Source: Candidatus Rhabdochlamydia oedothoracis (lineage in GTDB: Bacteria; Chlamydiota; Chlamydiia; Chlamydiales; Rhabdochlamydiaceae). From it: DNA of 64,000 nt. The position numbers and the translations under genes were made by a program. Under the pieces are notes generated by a model that was given only the letters and a program-made list of their open reading frames with translations, was not told the DNA's origin and did no database searches. Positions 56,552-64,000 of the stretch are shown piece by piece (the stretch's first letter is position 1; every line of letters starts with the position of its first letter). The stretch covers positions 1,736,001 through 1,800,000 of the forward strand of contig NZ_CP075587.1 of assembly GCF_019453995.1 (NCBI RefSeq), read 5' to 3'.

Positions 56552-58774
56552 TTAAGTATTGCCTTTTCTTTGTAAAGACTTTGAGTCATTACGGAAAAAT
56601 TCATTTCTCCTGTTATTTCGAAGTCTTATTTCCGGAGGTTTTTCCATAAACTGATTACCTTTTCGATCTCTTATCGCTTTCAAACGATTGCAACCACCTT
56701 TTCCCTTTCCACCTTTCTGCTTAGACATATAGGCTAAACATGCGGATGCTAATCCAAACGTTATTACAGATCCATATGTAATTTTTCTAACCGCTTCTCT
56801 TCCTTTCTCCGGAGTCCATTTTTCCTCTAGATATTTTGTAGTCTGATTTAATAAAGGATCCAAACTTATCGATTGTATATTGACAGTTGCCAGCATCTGT
56901 AGTTCTACTGTTGTTGATTTACGTGTATTTTCTGGAAGGGTCCAACGGGTCATTAGATAAGTGTGATAATCACGCTCCAAAGAATTAAGCTTTTCAAGCT
57001 CTTTTTTCAGCAGGTCTTCCTTTTCATTTTTTGTATAAATCAATATTTTATTAAGAGTTGGTTTTTGTTTAGTTAAAAGATACTCTACAAAAGAATAAGA
57101 GATCTGATAGTTTTGTCTAGTTGCTTCTATAATATCTTTTATACGAACGAGTCCCTTCTCTATTAGGGTTCTTTTAACACTTTCCGCCAAAAAATTCTTG
57201 GGAATTAATACATACGAAAGACCTTCATTCAACCAGTCAAGTCTCCCATATTTTCCAAATTTATCCATTGGATGATTCACTTTAAGACCAGCATGCAAAT
57301 GAAGCAAGATATGGTTAAATTCATGCTCTAAATTCCAAAGTTCATTGTTTTTTACATAGATAGCAGCGGTTGGAATGCATAAGGGCCCCACGTAAGAACA
57401 TTCGGTTACACCTCCGTTTCCTGTAGATTTTTCAAGCAAAACATAATTAAAAATCTCATATAAACGATTACTACTTGCAACATATAAATTGCATTTAATC
57501 TCTTGAGAATTGATATCTAATACGGATCCAAACTCTTTTATAAAATGAGAGTAAGTATCTTGGAGCTTGCCGTGAATCTGTTTCATTAGATCATGGTTCC
57601 AATCTACAGCAGAGGTGACATTAACCTTTATAGGTTTTATAGAGATCTCTTTTTGATAGGGATATATATCTTTAACGGTGGTTTTTTTGCAAAATGGAAA
57701 TAAAGACACAAGATTTTTTTCTCTAATCGATTTGATTATTAAATAAGATAATTGTTTTACAATTCTTTCCTCTTTGGACGTTAATCCTTTAAAAAGGCTG
57801 TCAAAACCTTGTTTTAGTTTATCAACAATCTCATCTTTGAATGCGGTGTCTTTAGTGGCGTGTAGTATGTCTTCAAAAGACATCAAAGCGTTTCTGATAA
57901 AATAATATTCGCTTTTTTCTTTTGATTCTTTACATAAGTTAAAAGTTTTTTCTATTACCGCAAACAAGTCCTGTTTGACTATACACCCGTCATCTAAACA
58001 TTTTTCAATAAATTGATATTTAAATAACGCATTAGCATATTTGTACACAATATTTTGTATCTCTTCGTTAGAACTCGACAGGATTTCCTTTAATTTGATT
58101 AGGTAAATTTTAGCTTGGCTAAGATCGTTAAAACCAATAAGATTTTTTAAATTGAAGGAGGATACGCCAACCCAATTTTTAAAACATAAAAACCGCATTT
58201 CAGTTGTAATGGGAGTTCTTGAGAAAAAATTACCAACCTTTTCTAAAGTACCTTTCATTATTTCCATATTTTTAGAATCAAAATGTGTACTGCACTGATA
58301 TTCATAAATAACTTTGAGCGCTTTGGTCAAATCTTCCCATTGCGCTTTGGTCGAATCTTCCCTTTCTTTTTTCCCTTCGCTCTGGTGGAGCAATTCTGGC
58401 TTTAGCAGAATTTGATCGATTGTCTTTTTAGCATCGGTTAAAACCCCTGGGTAGAATTCATTTTCTCCTAACCCTTCAAGAGATTTGGGGCTATTATCTT
58501 GAGGATCGTTATGAGTACCGGCTGGGTGATCATTTATATTGACAAGCTTCATCAATTTCTCAAATCTACTAGGAGGAACTGTTGAAAGAGAACGCTTTGT
58601 ACGAAAGCTGTGCTTTGAAGCTGTAAAATTTCTCATTTTAACTACTTCATCTACTTTTTCTATTGTTTGATTTTGATCAAGGAAAACCATCGACTGATTG
58701 TTATTACTGTTTGCATGAAGAAAATTCATTCCATGCATTGTACTTATATTTAAAAGAAGATTTGTAGAATTCAT
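56552..58774 (-). CDS. Collagenase-like (M9-type gluzincin) metalloprotease, putative effector
   Basis: The 740-aa protein has a zinc motif HEFNH (residues 484-488) with the third-ligand Glu E517 in DWLNEGLSYVL, 29 residues after H488. Clostridial collagenases have HExxH and a Glu in an NEG-like context at nearly the same distance. Upstream lies a largely helical region (about 110-360), comparable in position to the collagenase activator domain. Downstream comes a helical helper-like part (about 550-615). A hydrophobic segment lies at 666-684 (TYGSVITFGLASACLAYM), followed by a basic, Gly/Lys/Arg-rich tail. No Sec signal peptide is evident; a Ser/Asn-rich start would suit type III secretion, which is inference. 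The gene stands alone with an IS 11 bp downstream. Confidence 0.72.
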   Translation of the reverse strand: MNSTNLLLNISTMHGMNFLHANSNNNQSMVFLDQNQTIEKVDEVVKMRNFTASKHSFRTKRSLSTVPPSRFEKLMKLVNINDHPAGTHNDPQDNSPKSLEGLGENEFYPGVLTDAKKTIDQILLKPELLHQSEGKKEREDSTKAQWEDLTKALKVIYEYQCSTHFDSKNMEIMKGTLEKVGNFFSRTPITTEMRFLCFKNWVGVSSFNLKNLIGFNDLSQAKIYLIKLKEILSSSNEEIQNIVYKYANALFKYQFIEKCLDDGCIVKQDLFAVIEKTFNLCKESKEKSEYYFIRNALMSFEDILHATKDTAFKDEIVDKLKQGFDSLFKGLTSKEERIVKQLSYLIIKSIREKNLVSLFPFCKKTTVKDIYPYQKEISIKPIKVNVTSAVDWNHDLMKQIHGKLQDTYSHFIKEFGSVLDINSQEIKCNLYVASSNRLYEIFNYVLLEKSTGNGGVTECSYVGPLCIPTAAIYVKNNELWNLEHEFNHILLHLHAGLKVNHPMDKFGKYGRLDWLNEGLSYVLIPKNFLAESVKRTLIEKGLVRIKDIIEATRQNYQISYSFVEYLLTKQKPTLNKILIYTKNEKEDLLKKELEKLNSLERDYHTYLMTRWTLPENTRKSTTVELQMLATVNIQSISLDPLLNQTTKYLEEKWTPEKGREAVRKITYGSVITFGLASACLAYMSKQKGGKGKGGCNRLKAIRDRKGNQFMEKPPEIRLRNNRRNEFFRNDSKSLQRKGNT

Positions 58775-59193
58775 TTTTTTATACCTAAAGTAAAATTATT
58801 TATTAAAAAATAGTATAGATATGAACCGTAATTTCATTTAATTATAAAAATCTCTTAGTTAAGACAGAGAACTATTCAGTAATTAGCTAGAAACCTCAAC
58901 AATCATTTTTTATTTTAAGCTCGATATATAAACGGCATTCATATCCCATACTATCTATAAGAGCACACTAGTCAGAACTACTTAATTGTGTAAACAGGTA
59001 AAGTATTTTCTATTAATTTAAATCTCGATTGAGATATCCATTTTCTGTCGCTAGAAGAACTTGCGTTCATTCTCTTTCAGGCTCCTAAGATAAAAACTTC
59101 TTCTACTGAAATTAGGAAATCACTCTTGATTTAATTTATTAAGGATATTATTATAATCATTATAAGATGTTTTTCTTTATAAAGGATATAATA
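58775..59193. other. 419-bp intergenic region between metalloprotease and hipB
   Basis: This is AT-rich sequence between divergent genes, presumably holding both promoters. An AAAGGATATAATAATG context at 59181-59196 provides the hipB ribosome binding site. I see no gene, IS end or obvious operator repeat. Confidence 0.5.
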
Positions 59194-59429
59194 ATGACTG
59201 TATTTATGTTAACACCATGGGAAATTCAAAAACACATTGCAAAACAAGCACAAGAAAAGCGCTTATCTCTTAACTTTAGTCAGCAAACCTTATCAGACCG
59301 CTCTGGAGTCAGTTTTGGGGTGCTGAAAAAGTTTGAACAGACAGGAAAGATATCTCTTGAGTCCCTTCTTAAAATTGCACTTGTGTTAGGAACACTTGAA
59401 CCTATCTTGAATTAAATTTACTGTTTTAA

Positions 59430-59933
59430 AGATACTTGCCGACTTAAGAAATTCATCCAATATCCCAGTAGTCCAAACATTAATAGTCCGTTCCAATATA
59501 TTGCCTTTCTTTCCCAGCGCACTGTAAGACGACGGAAGCATGTCTTTAACCAAGAAATCGTTCTCTCAACGACCCAACGTTGCTTTTCAAGTTAGCAAAT
59601 GCCTTTTATCTTATATCCCTTGGTGTTTCTTTTCCGAGCTATCAGAGGAAAAACCTCATGGGAAAGAACATCGATACGTGTTTGCTCTGAGTCATAACCT
59701 TTATCTGCTTCAAGTATGGGTACTTTTCCCTGATTCCATGCTTTTTTAATGAAGGGAATGACTTTCCTAAGCAGAGGGATCACTTGTTTTTTCTCATCCC
59801 CGGATGCTGATGTAAAAGTGATTGCAAGAGGCTTTCCTGATTTTTCTACCAGTAAATGCGATGTCACGCCTTTACCTTTGTAGCCATAATCAACTTGCTC
59901 TCCTCCTCCGCGTCCGCTGGAAAAAAAAACCAT
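59430..59933 (-). pseudogene. IS5-type transposase ORF B with premature stop (family D, copy 3)
   Basis: It is the same as 11199-11714 except for a TAA where copy 1 has the Tyr codon of ICYLEKQRW. The part with the catalytic Glu (VVERTISWLKACFRRL) is left untranslated. Confidence 0.88.
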
Positions 59934-60243
59934 CTACAGAGAGTCTCTGGACATCAATACACTCCAGTTGTTCGGCAAGCTTAAGCAGCTCTTCTAAAAA
60001 TTGATCTAAAAATCCAGCAGATTGCATTCTTCCAAGCCATGCGTGTGCTGTTGAGGGATGAGAAAACTCCTTGTTTCTAGGTGCATCTTTCCAAGGAGCT
60101 CCTGTCCGAAGCACCCAGAAAATAGTATTCACTACAGGTCTCCATGGCGCTAATTTTCTTCCATAATGGTTACGATTTACCCATTTTTCCATTTGAGGTT
60201 CGAGTATTTTAAACTGTTCTTCATTTAATCCTTGCTTGCTCAT
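59890..60243 (-). CDS. IS5-type transposase ORF A (family D, copy 3)
   Basis: It is identical in layout to 11671-12024 and ends past the T9 run at 59921-59929. Confidence 0.8.
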   Translation of the reverse strand: MSKQGLNEEQFKILEPQMEKWVNRNHYGRKLAPWRPVVNTIFWVLRTGAPWKDAPRNKEFSHPSTAHAWLGRMQSAGFLDQFLEELLKLAEQLECIDVQRLSVDGFFFQRTRRRRAS

Positions 60244-60415
60244 GTCATCTGTCTTTAGTTAAAAAATAAAAAGATCTGGTATCATAGCGAAAATTTATAT
60301 TCAATTCAAGATAGGTTCTTGAAGAGTTTAAGGATTTGTTTAAACAAACAAAACTAGAGCATTTAACATCACTCGATGAGCTGCTTAAAAGCAAAAAACG
60401 TAAAAGAGGTCGAAA

Positions 60416-61773
60416 ATGACCTTTCAAAATACATCTGTAGTCCATGTATATTTTATATGTGGACAAAAGAAGCTTTCCATGGGAAGACTTGTTTTAAAAG
60501 ATCGAAGAATATTTTTTGAATACACTCTTGAATTCATTAAAACAGGATTAGAATTATCTCCTCTTAAACTACCTCTTCAGCCAGGTATTATCATGTGTGA
60601 GGATAGAGTTTTTGAAGGTTTATTTGGTGTATTTAACGATAGCTTACCTGATGGATGGGGAAAATTGCTTTTAGATCGTAAGTTAATGAGTCTGCGTCTC
60701 AATCCTGGCGACCTTTCACCTTTAAACCGTTTATGCTATGTAGGTAAAAATGGAATGGGCGCCCTTGTGTATGAATCAGAAATAGAAGGAATAAAGCCAT
60801 TTTATCACGAGAATTTAGATGAGATTGCTGATAAGGTGGTGCAATTTCAAGAGAAGGATGACGATCTTTTTATTGATGATTTATTAGCTATGAACGGCTC
60901 ATCCGCTGGCGCTCGTCCTAAAATTGTCACCACCATAAGCAAAGAAGACTGGATCATTAAGTTTCGCTCCTCCTCAGATCTAAAAGATATTGGACTCATT
61001 AGATTTCTTGCATAACCCCTTATTTTAAAGCTTTCATTTATAGATTCCTAATCTTAACAAAAGCATTTCCAGCTATATCGCTCAAACAATCATATCTCCT
61101 GGATTAAAATACTTTAAAATTTTAGATTGCTTATTGGTTATGCAAGAGATCTATTGAATACGCCTATCATTTAATGGCTAAAACAGCTCATCTTTGTGTC
61201 TCAGAAGCAAAGCTTTTCCCATCTAAAAAAGGACCGGGGTATTTTGGTGTAAAGCGATTCGATCGCGTAGATGGTAGAAGGGTACATATGCATACAATTA
61301 GCGGCTTAGTCCATGCAGACTATCGCTTTCCAAGTCTTGACTACGAAACTATTATGAAAGCAACGTTGTGGCTTACTAAAGATTCCCAAGAAGGTGAAAA
61401 GCAATTTAGAGCAACTGTTTTTAATGTCTTGAGTCACAACCGCGATGATCATTCCAAAAATTTTTCTTTTTTGATGGATGAAAAGGGCGTATGGCGAGTC
61501 TCACCTGCTTATGATCTGACTTTTTCATCGGGCCCTAGCGGAGAGCACTGTAGCATGATCATGAAAGAAGGCAAAAATCCAACACTTTCCCATTTACTAA
61601 AGCTTGCAGAGATAAGCAATATTAAAAAACAAAAAGCTTTACAAATCATTGATGAAGTAAAAATGGCAATGGCAAAATGGAGAAACTTTGCAAAAGATTT
61701 AGGATTAAGTTCAACCTCCTTTAAGATGGTTCAGACAGCTCTTAATCATGTTAACAAAACCGTCTTTTCTTAA
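60416..61773 (+). pseudogene. hipA: HipA-like kinase gene interrupted by a 152-bp element
   Basis: HipA toxins are Ser/Thr kinases. HipA of E. coli phosphorylates glutamyl-tRNA synthetase and causes growth arrest. 60416-61000 (195 codons) encodes the N-terminal domain (VFNDSLPDGWGKLLLDRK) and the nucleotide loop GSSAGARPKIV. 61156-61773 encodes the kinase core: YFGVKRFDR, the catalytic VLSHNRDDHSKNFSF and YDLTFSSG. Deleting 61001-61152 plus one ATT restores 400 codons without a stop and GLIEYAYHLMAK at the junction. The partner hipB is also broken. Confidence 0.9.
61001..61152. mobile_element. 152-bp non-autonomous inverted-repeat element (MITE) in hipA
   Basis: The ends AGATTTCTTGCATAACC and, inverted, AGATCTCTTGCATAACC differ at one position in 17. 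ATT is duplicated at 60998-61000 and 61153-61155. It has no reading frame. The tip resembles the J terminus (AGACCTCTTGCGTA), suggesting mobilisation by a J-like IS5 transposase. Confidence 0.9.
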
Positions 61774-61848
61774 AGAAAAAGTTCACACATGAAGATTTAC
61801 CGTTTCTTTCTTAGGAGGAAATGCTCTTTTTTTCTGCTAAGAGCCTGT

Positions 61849-62370
61849 TTAAAATCTTTTCAAAAGTAGAGCAATAAAAGCAAGAACCACCATATTCAGG
61901 CTTGTATATAGTTTTCTTTCGCAATTTTTCCATAGCCTGCGACATTTTTCTATCCACGCAAAAGAACGCTCTACAACCCATCTTTTGGAAATAACTGTAA
62001 AAGTATGAAGTGTATTTCTTTTGGCTATTTCTACTATACATCCTAATATCTCCTGCACACTCTTTGCAAATTTTTCTCCAGAATATCCTCCATCTGCTAA
62101 AACATTTTTTACACCGAATAAATGGTTTTTATGTAGTGAAAATGCTTCTATACACCCATTTCTGTCAGTGATATTAGCGGTGGTAATGTGAATCGCATGA
62201 GGAAGCCCTTGGCTATCGACTGCTATATGTCTTTTTATTCCTGATATTTTTTTCCCTGCATCATATCCTGTCTTCTCCGCTGTATCAGTATTTTTAACAC
62301 TTTGAGCATCAATAATTACAAAGCTTGTTTTCTCTTTCCGACCACTGCTTTTTCTGGCCTCGCCAACCAA
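61849..62370 (-). CDS. IS5-type transposase ORF B (family G)
   Basis: The 173-aa frame holds the DDE domain: FVIIDAQSVKNTD (Asp), NVLADGGYSGEKFAK (Asp) and ISKRWVVERSFAWIEKCRRLWKNCER (Glu). It is intact. Partial copies at 19370 and in the mini-G elements share this 3' half. Confidence 0.85.
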   Translation of the reverse strand: MVGEARKSSGRKEKTSFVIIDAQSVKNTDTAEKTGYDAGKKISGIKRHIAVDSQGLPHAIHITTANITDRNGCIEAFSLHKNHLFGVKNVLADGGYSGEKFAKSVQEILGCIVEIAKRNTLHTFTVISKRWVVERSFAWIEKCRRLWKNCERKLYTSLNMVVLAFIALLLKRF

Positions 62371-62674
62371 TTTTTTTTAAAACTATTTCAAGAATACTCT
62401 TAGAATTTTTATCCTCTTTTTTATTCCAAAGATGGAAATAATAATAACACAATTCCCATTTAGGATATTCTATGGGTAACATACGCCACTGGCAACCACT
62501 TTTTAAAATGTACAAAATTCCACAAAAAATATCATATAGATCAACTCTTCGTGGACGTGTTTTTTTGCGTGTAGACTCAAGTATTAGATGGATTTTGCTA
62601 AATTGTTTACGAGAGATATCGCTTGGATAAGAGCGGGTCATAATTACCTCCAAAGGTTTTATGAAAACTATCAT
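62309..62674 (-). CDS. IS5-type transposase ORF A (family G)
   Basis: The 121-aa frame has the N-terminal transposase domain (SDISRKQFSKIHLILEST; RRVDLYDIFCGILYILKSGCQWRMLP). MTRSYPSD is the likelier start (ATG at 62641). A shift into ORF B is needed near the A8 run at about 62371-62378. Frame arithmetic requires +1 or an equivalent transcriptional slip. Confidence 0.82.
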   Translation of the reverse strand: MIVFIKPLEVIMTRSYPSDISRKQFSKIHLILESTRKKTRPRRVDLYDIFCGILYILKSGCQWRMLPIEYPKWELCYYYFHLWNKKEDKNSKSILEIVLKKIGWRGQKKQWSERENKLCNY

Positions 62675-62731
62675 TATACCTTAATGAGAAGATTTTAAAC
62701 AGGCTCTAAGGCAGTATCATTTTAGGAAGAA

Positions 62732-62818
62732 CGGAGGAGGTGGGATTCGAACCCACGATACGTTTACACGTATACACGCTTTCCAAGCGTGCTCCATCGG
62801 CCGCTCGGACACTCCTCC
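62732..62818 (-). tRNA. tRNA-Ser (anticodon GGA)
   Basis: On the minus strand the acceptor GGAGGAG pairs with CTCCTCC, with discriminator G. The anticodon arm has loop TTGGAAA, giving anticodon GGA (codons UCC/UCU). A long variable arm (TATACGTGTAAACGTAT) is typical of tRNA-Ser, and the T arm contains GGTTCGAATCC. CCA is not encoded. Element G inserted 23 bp away. Confidence 0.95.
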
Positions 62819-63017
62819 AAAAAGCCTTTAAGCGTGTCTGAGGTTACCTTAACTACACTTTATCTTACAAGAAAAAATCCAAAGAGCTATTATGGCTTAA
62901 CTTTAAATAAATTACTTACTATATCTTGTGTTTGAAGTTTAATAGAGAGTTATTTCTTTTCCAAAATCGCTTAAAAAATTATGATCCTCAATTGTAGCTT
63001 TATCAGGTTTTTAAAAA
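62819..63017. promoter_or_regulatory. Upstream region of tRNA-Ser (minus) and of the znuA-like gene (plus)
   Basis: AT-rich with no gene. TATGGC/TATATC-like -10 candidates occur but nothing distinctive; I find no clear Zur- or iron-type palindrome by eye. Confidence 0.3.
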
Positions 63018-63872
63018 ATGTTTCTTTGTTTATTTATTAGTTTTTTTTGTATTATTCCTATTTTGGGTTATCCACAAGCTCCTGTTGTTTTGGTTAGCGT
63101 TCCCCCTTATCTTTATTTTGTAAAAAAAATCGCAGAGAACACCGTCTCAGCTCAGTCCCTTATTCCTTCTGGAGCAAATCCTCATTTATATGAACCTACC
63201 CCCAAACAAGTTCAATTGCAAAAACAAGCCGTATTGTGGTTAAAATTAGGAGAAAAAGCAGATCAAAAAGCTCAAAGGGTCTTTCAAGAAATGAAAACCC
63301 CACCTCTGGTCCTTAATTTGACAGAGGATCTTGCGCTTTTATCTTACAAAGATACAAAAAATCATTGTTGTACTCAGCATAGCACCAAAGATCTACATAT
63401 TTGGCTCAGCCCAAAAATAATGCAAGCGCAAGCAAAAAAAATTACACAAGCCTTAATTCAGCTATTCCCCATACATACAGAATTGTACCAAAGCAACTCA
63501 AATAAGTTACTCAAAGAACTAGAGCAAGTTGATCAAGAATTAGCTATCCTACTTAAAAACAAACAAGGCAAAGCCATTTTAGTCTCTCATCCGGCTTTTG
63601 CTTATTTTTGTAGAGACTATAACCTTGAGCAATTATCTCTTGAAGAAGAGGGCAAGGACTGTTTGCCTCAATATATTCCAGAACTGCTGCATAAGATAAA
63701 AACGCTAGGTATAGGCGGCATAATTATAGAACCTCAACACGGCAGCAAAGCAGCTAAGCTGCTTGCTCAAAATCTAGCGATACCTACTTACCTCATCGAT
63801 CCTTATTCTGAAGATTATATAGAGAATTTAAAACAGATGGCAGAAGTGGTTAAAAATATCATTCATGACTGA
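63018..63872 (+). CDS. znuA: Zinc/manganese ABC transporter substrate-binding protein (ZnuA-like)
   Basis: The 284-aa cluster A-I binding protein captures Zn or Mn in the periplasm for an ABC importer. It has an N-terminal signal peptide (about 1-18, [16 protein letters not shown]). The metal ligands H56 ([10 protein letters not shown]), H127 (DLHIWLSP), H191 (VSHPAFAYF) and D261 (LIDPYSED) are all present. The His-rich loop of ZnuA is reduced to NHCCTQH (residues 115-121), so metal specificity is uncertain. Its stop overlaps the start of the ATPase gene by 8 bp. Confidence 0.88.
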   Translation: MFLCLFISFFCIIPILGYPQAPVVLVSVPPYLYFVKKIAENTVSAQSLIPSGANPHLYEPTPKQVQLQKQAVLWLKLGEKADQKAQRVFQEMKTPPLVLNLTEDLALLSYKDTKNHCCTQHSTKDLHIWLSPKIMQAQAKKITQALIQLFPIHTELYQSNSNKLLKELEQVDQELAILLKNKQGKAILVSHPAFAYFCRDYNLEQLSLEEEGKDCLPQYIPELLHKIKTLGIGGIIIEPQHGSKAAKLLAQNLAIPTYLIDPYSEDYIENLKQMAEVVKNIIHD

Positions 63873-64000
63873 TATCATCTCTATTCACCAATTGTTTTTT
63901 AGTTATAATCATCAAAGTATTCTTGAAGATGTCAATATAACTGTGCAACCGAATGAATTTATTGTCGTTTTTGGCCCTAATGGCGGCGGAAAAACCACTT
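63865..64000 (+). CDS. znuC: ABC transporter ATP-binding protein (ZnuC-like), cut by window end
   Basis: Open frame from ATG 63865 to the end: [20 protein letters not shown], then [12 protein letters not shown], a Walker A motif at residues 38-45. It is translationally coupled to the binding protein and is presumably followed by the membrane subunit outside the window. Confidence 0.88.
   Translation, partial: MTDIISIHQLFFSYNHQSILEDVNITVQPNEFIVVFGPNGGGKTT

Larger units (their letters stand above)
59398..60318 (-). mobile_element. Family D IS5-type element, copy 3 (921 bp) inside hipB
   Basis: GAACCTATCTTGAATT ends on both sides and TT duplicated at the target. ORF A (59890-60243) is intact. 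ORF B (59592-59933 onward) has a TAC-to-TAA change at about 59595-59597, giving an early stop before the catalytic Glu, so this copy is probably immobile on its own. Confidence 0.9.
59194..60419 (+). pseudogene. hipB: HipB-like antitoxin gene interrupted by IS5-type element D
   Basis: 59194-59397 encodes 68 codons with a Xre-type helix-turn-helix (RLSLNFSQQTLSDRSGVSFGVLKKFEQTG...LIKIALVLG-like). After element D (59398-60318) and the duplicated TT (60319-60320), codons from 60321 continue EEFKDLFKQTKLEHLTSLDELLKSKK to the TGA at 60417-60419. The rejoined gene is 100 codons with no break. Its stop overlaps the hipA start (ATGA), the usual coupling. HipB binds its own operator and neutralises HipA. 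As it stands the product is cut after the DNA-binding domain. Confidence 0.88.
61841..62706 (-). mobile_element. Family G IS5-type element, complete (866 bp)
   Basis: GAGCCTGTTTAAAATCTT at both ends (inverted) and TAA duplicated at 61838-61840 and 62707-62709. It carries ORF A and ORF B. It is the parent of the two 277-bp mini-G copies. Confidence 0.93.

Overview
The window is AT-rich bacterial DNA from a member of the Chlamydiota. A chlamydial Hc1 histone-like protein is encoded, a large-type IspG with an internal extra domain is present, the 16S 5' region has chlamydial character, the 16S-23S spacer has no tRNA, and the order yajC-rlmD-hctA matches the order I recall from Chlamydia trachomatis. 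A complete isocitrate dehydrogenase, which Chlamydiaceae lack, and the heavy load of insertion sequences point to an environmental (amoeba- or arthropod-associated) family. A Rhabdochlamydia-like organism is my guess, not a demonstrated assignment.

Layout. 1-772: IS630 copy cut by the window edge. 775-8212: conserved block (yajC, rlmD, hctA, class IV aminotransferase, RRM protein, Uup-type ABC-F, small membrane protein, HI0933-type flavoprotein). 8213-16016: dense, nested IS pile-up. 16056-16960: two decayed resistance-like genes (chloramphenicol phosphotransferase-like; class D beta-lactamase). 17090-19006: ispG, whose start codon abuts an IS30 end. 19008-22767: second IS pile-up. 22927-26670: long helical-repeat protein gene with one internal stop. 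26706-31830: rRNA operon (16S-23S-5S, minus strand). 31983-35774: nhaD-like, kdsD, icd. 35775-36560: IS remnants. 36709-38481: oppA-like. 38606-40948: IS remnants. 40963-47146: E2 acyltransferase-lpxK-gmhA, asd, and three RNA-modification genes. 47361-48990: IS remnants. 49279-52577: cinA-hypothetical-lspA-dksA-nrdR. 52981-53289: small membrane protein and its terminator. 53304-56540: nested IS stack. 56552-58774: collagenase-like metalloprotease. 59194-61773: hipBA module broken by two insertions. 61841-62706: intact IS5-type element. 62732-62818: tRNA-Ser. 63018-64000: znuA-like gene and the start of znuC.

Mobile element families are given letters here. A: IS630-like, 344-aa transposase, ends TAGTGG.../...CACTA(C/G)TA, TA target. 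B: a second IS630-like element, 343 aa, ends TACT.../...AGTA, TA target. C: IS110. D: IS5 type with two ORFs and a 9-nt T run. E: IS30. F: IS5-like with an A_AAA_AAC slippery site. G: IS5 type with TNA target. H: IS1634-like. J: relative of F with A_AAA_AAG. K: IS481 fragment. Several non-autonomous derivatives can be read: a 135-bp element with B-like ends, a 93-bp mini-A, a 277-bp mini-G in two places, and a 152-bp element inside hipA. Removing a single insertion plus one target duplication often restores the interrupted reading frame exactly, so the history can be reconstructed from the sequence.

The most interesting host-interaction candidates are the 1247-codon repeat gene at 22927 and the collagenase-like (gluzincin) protein at 56552.
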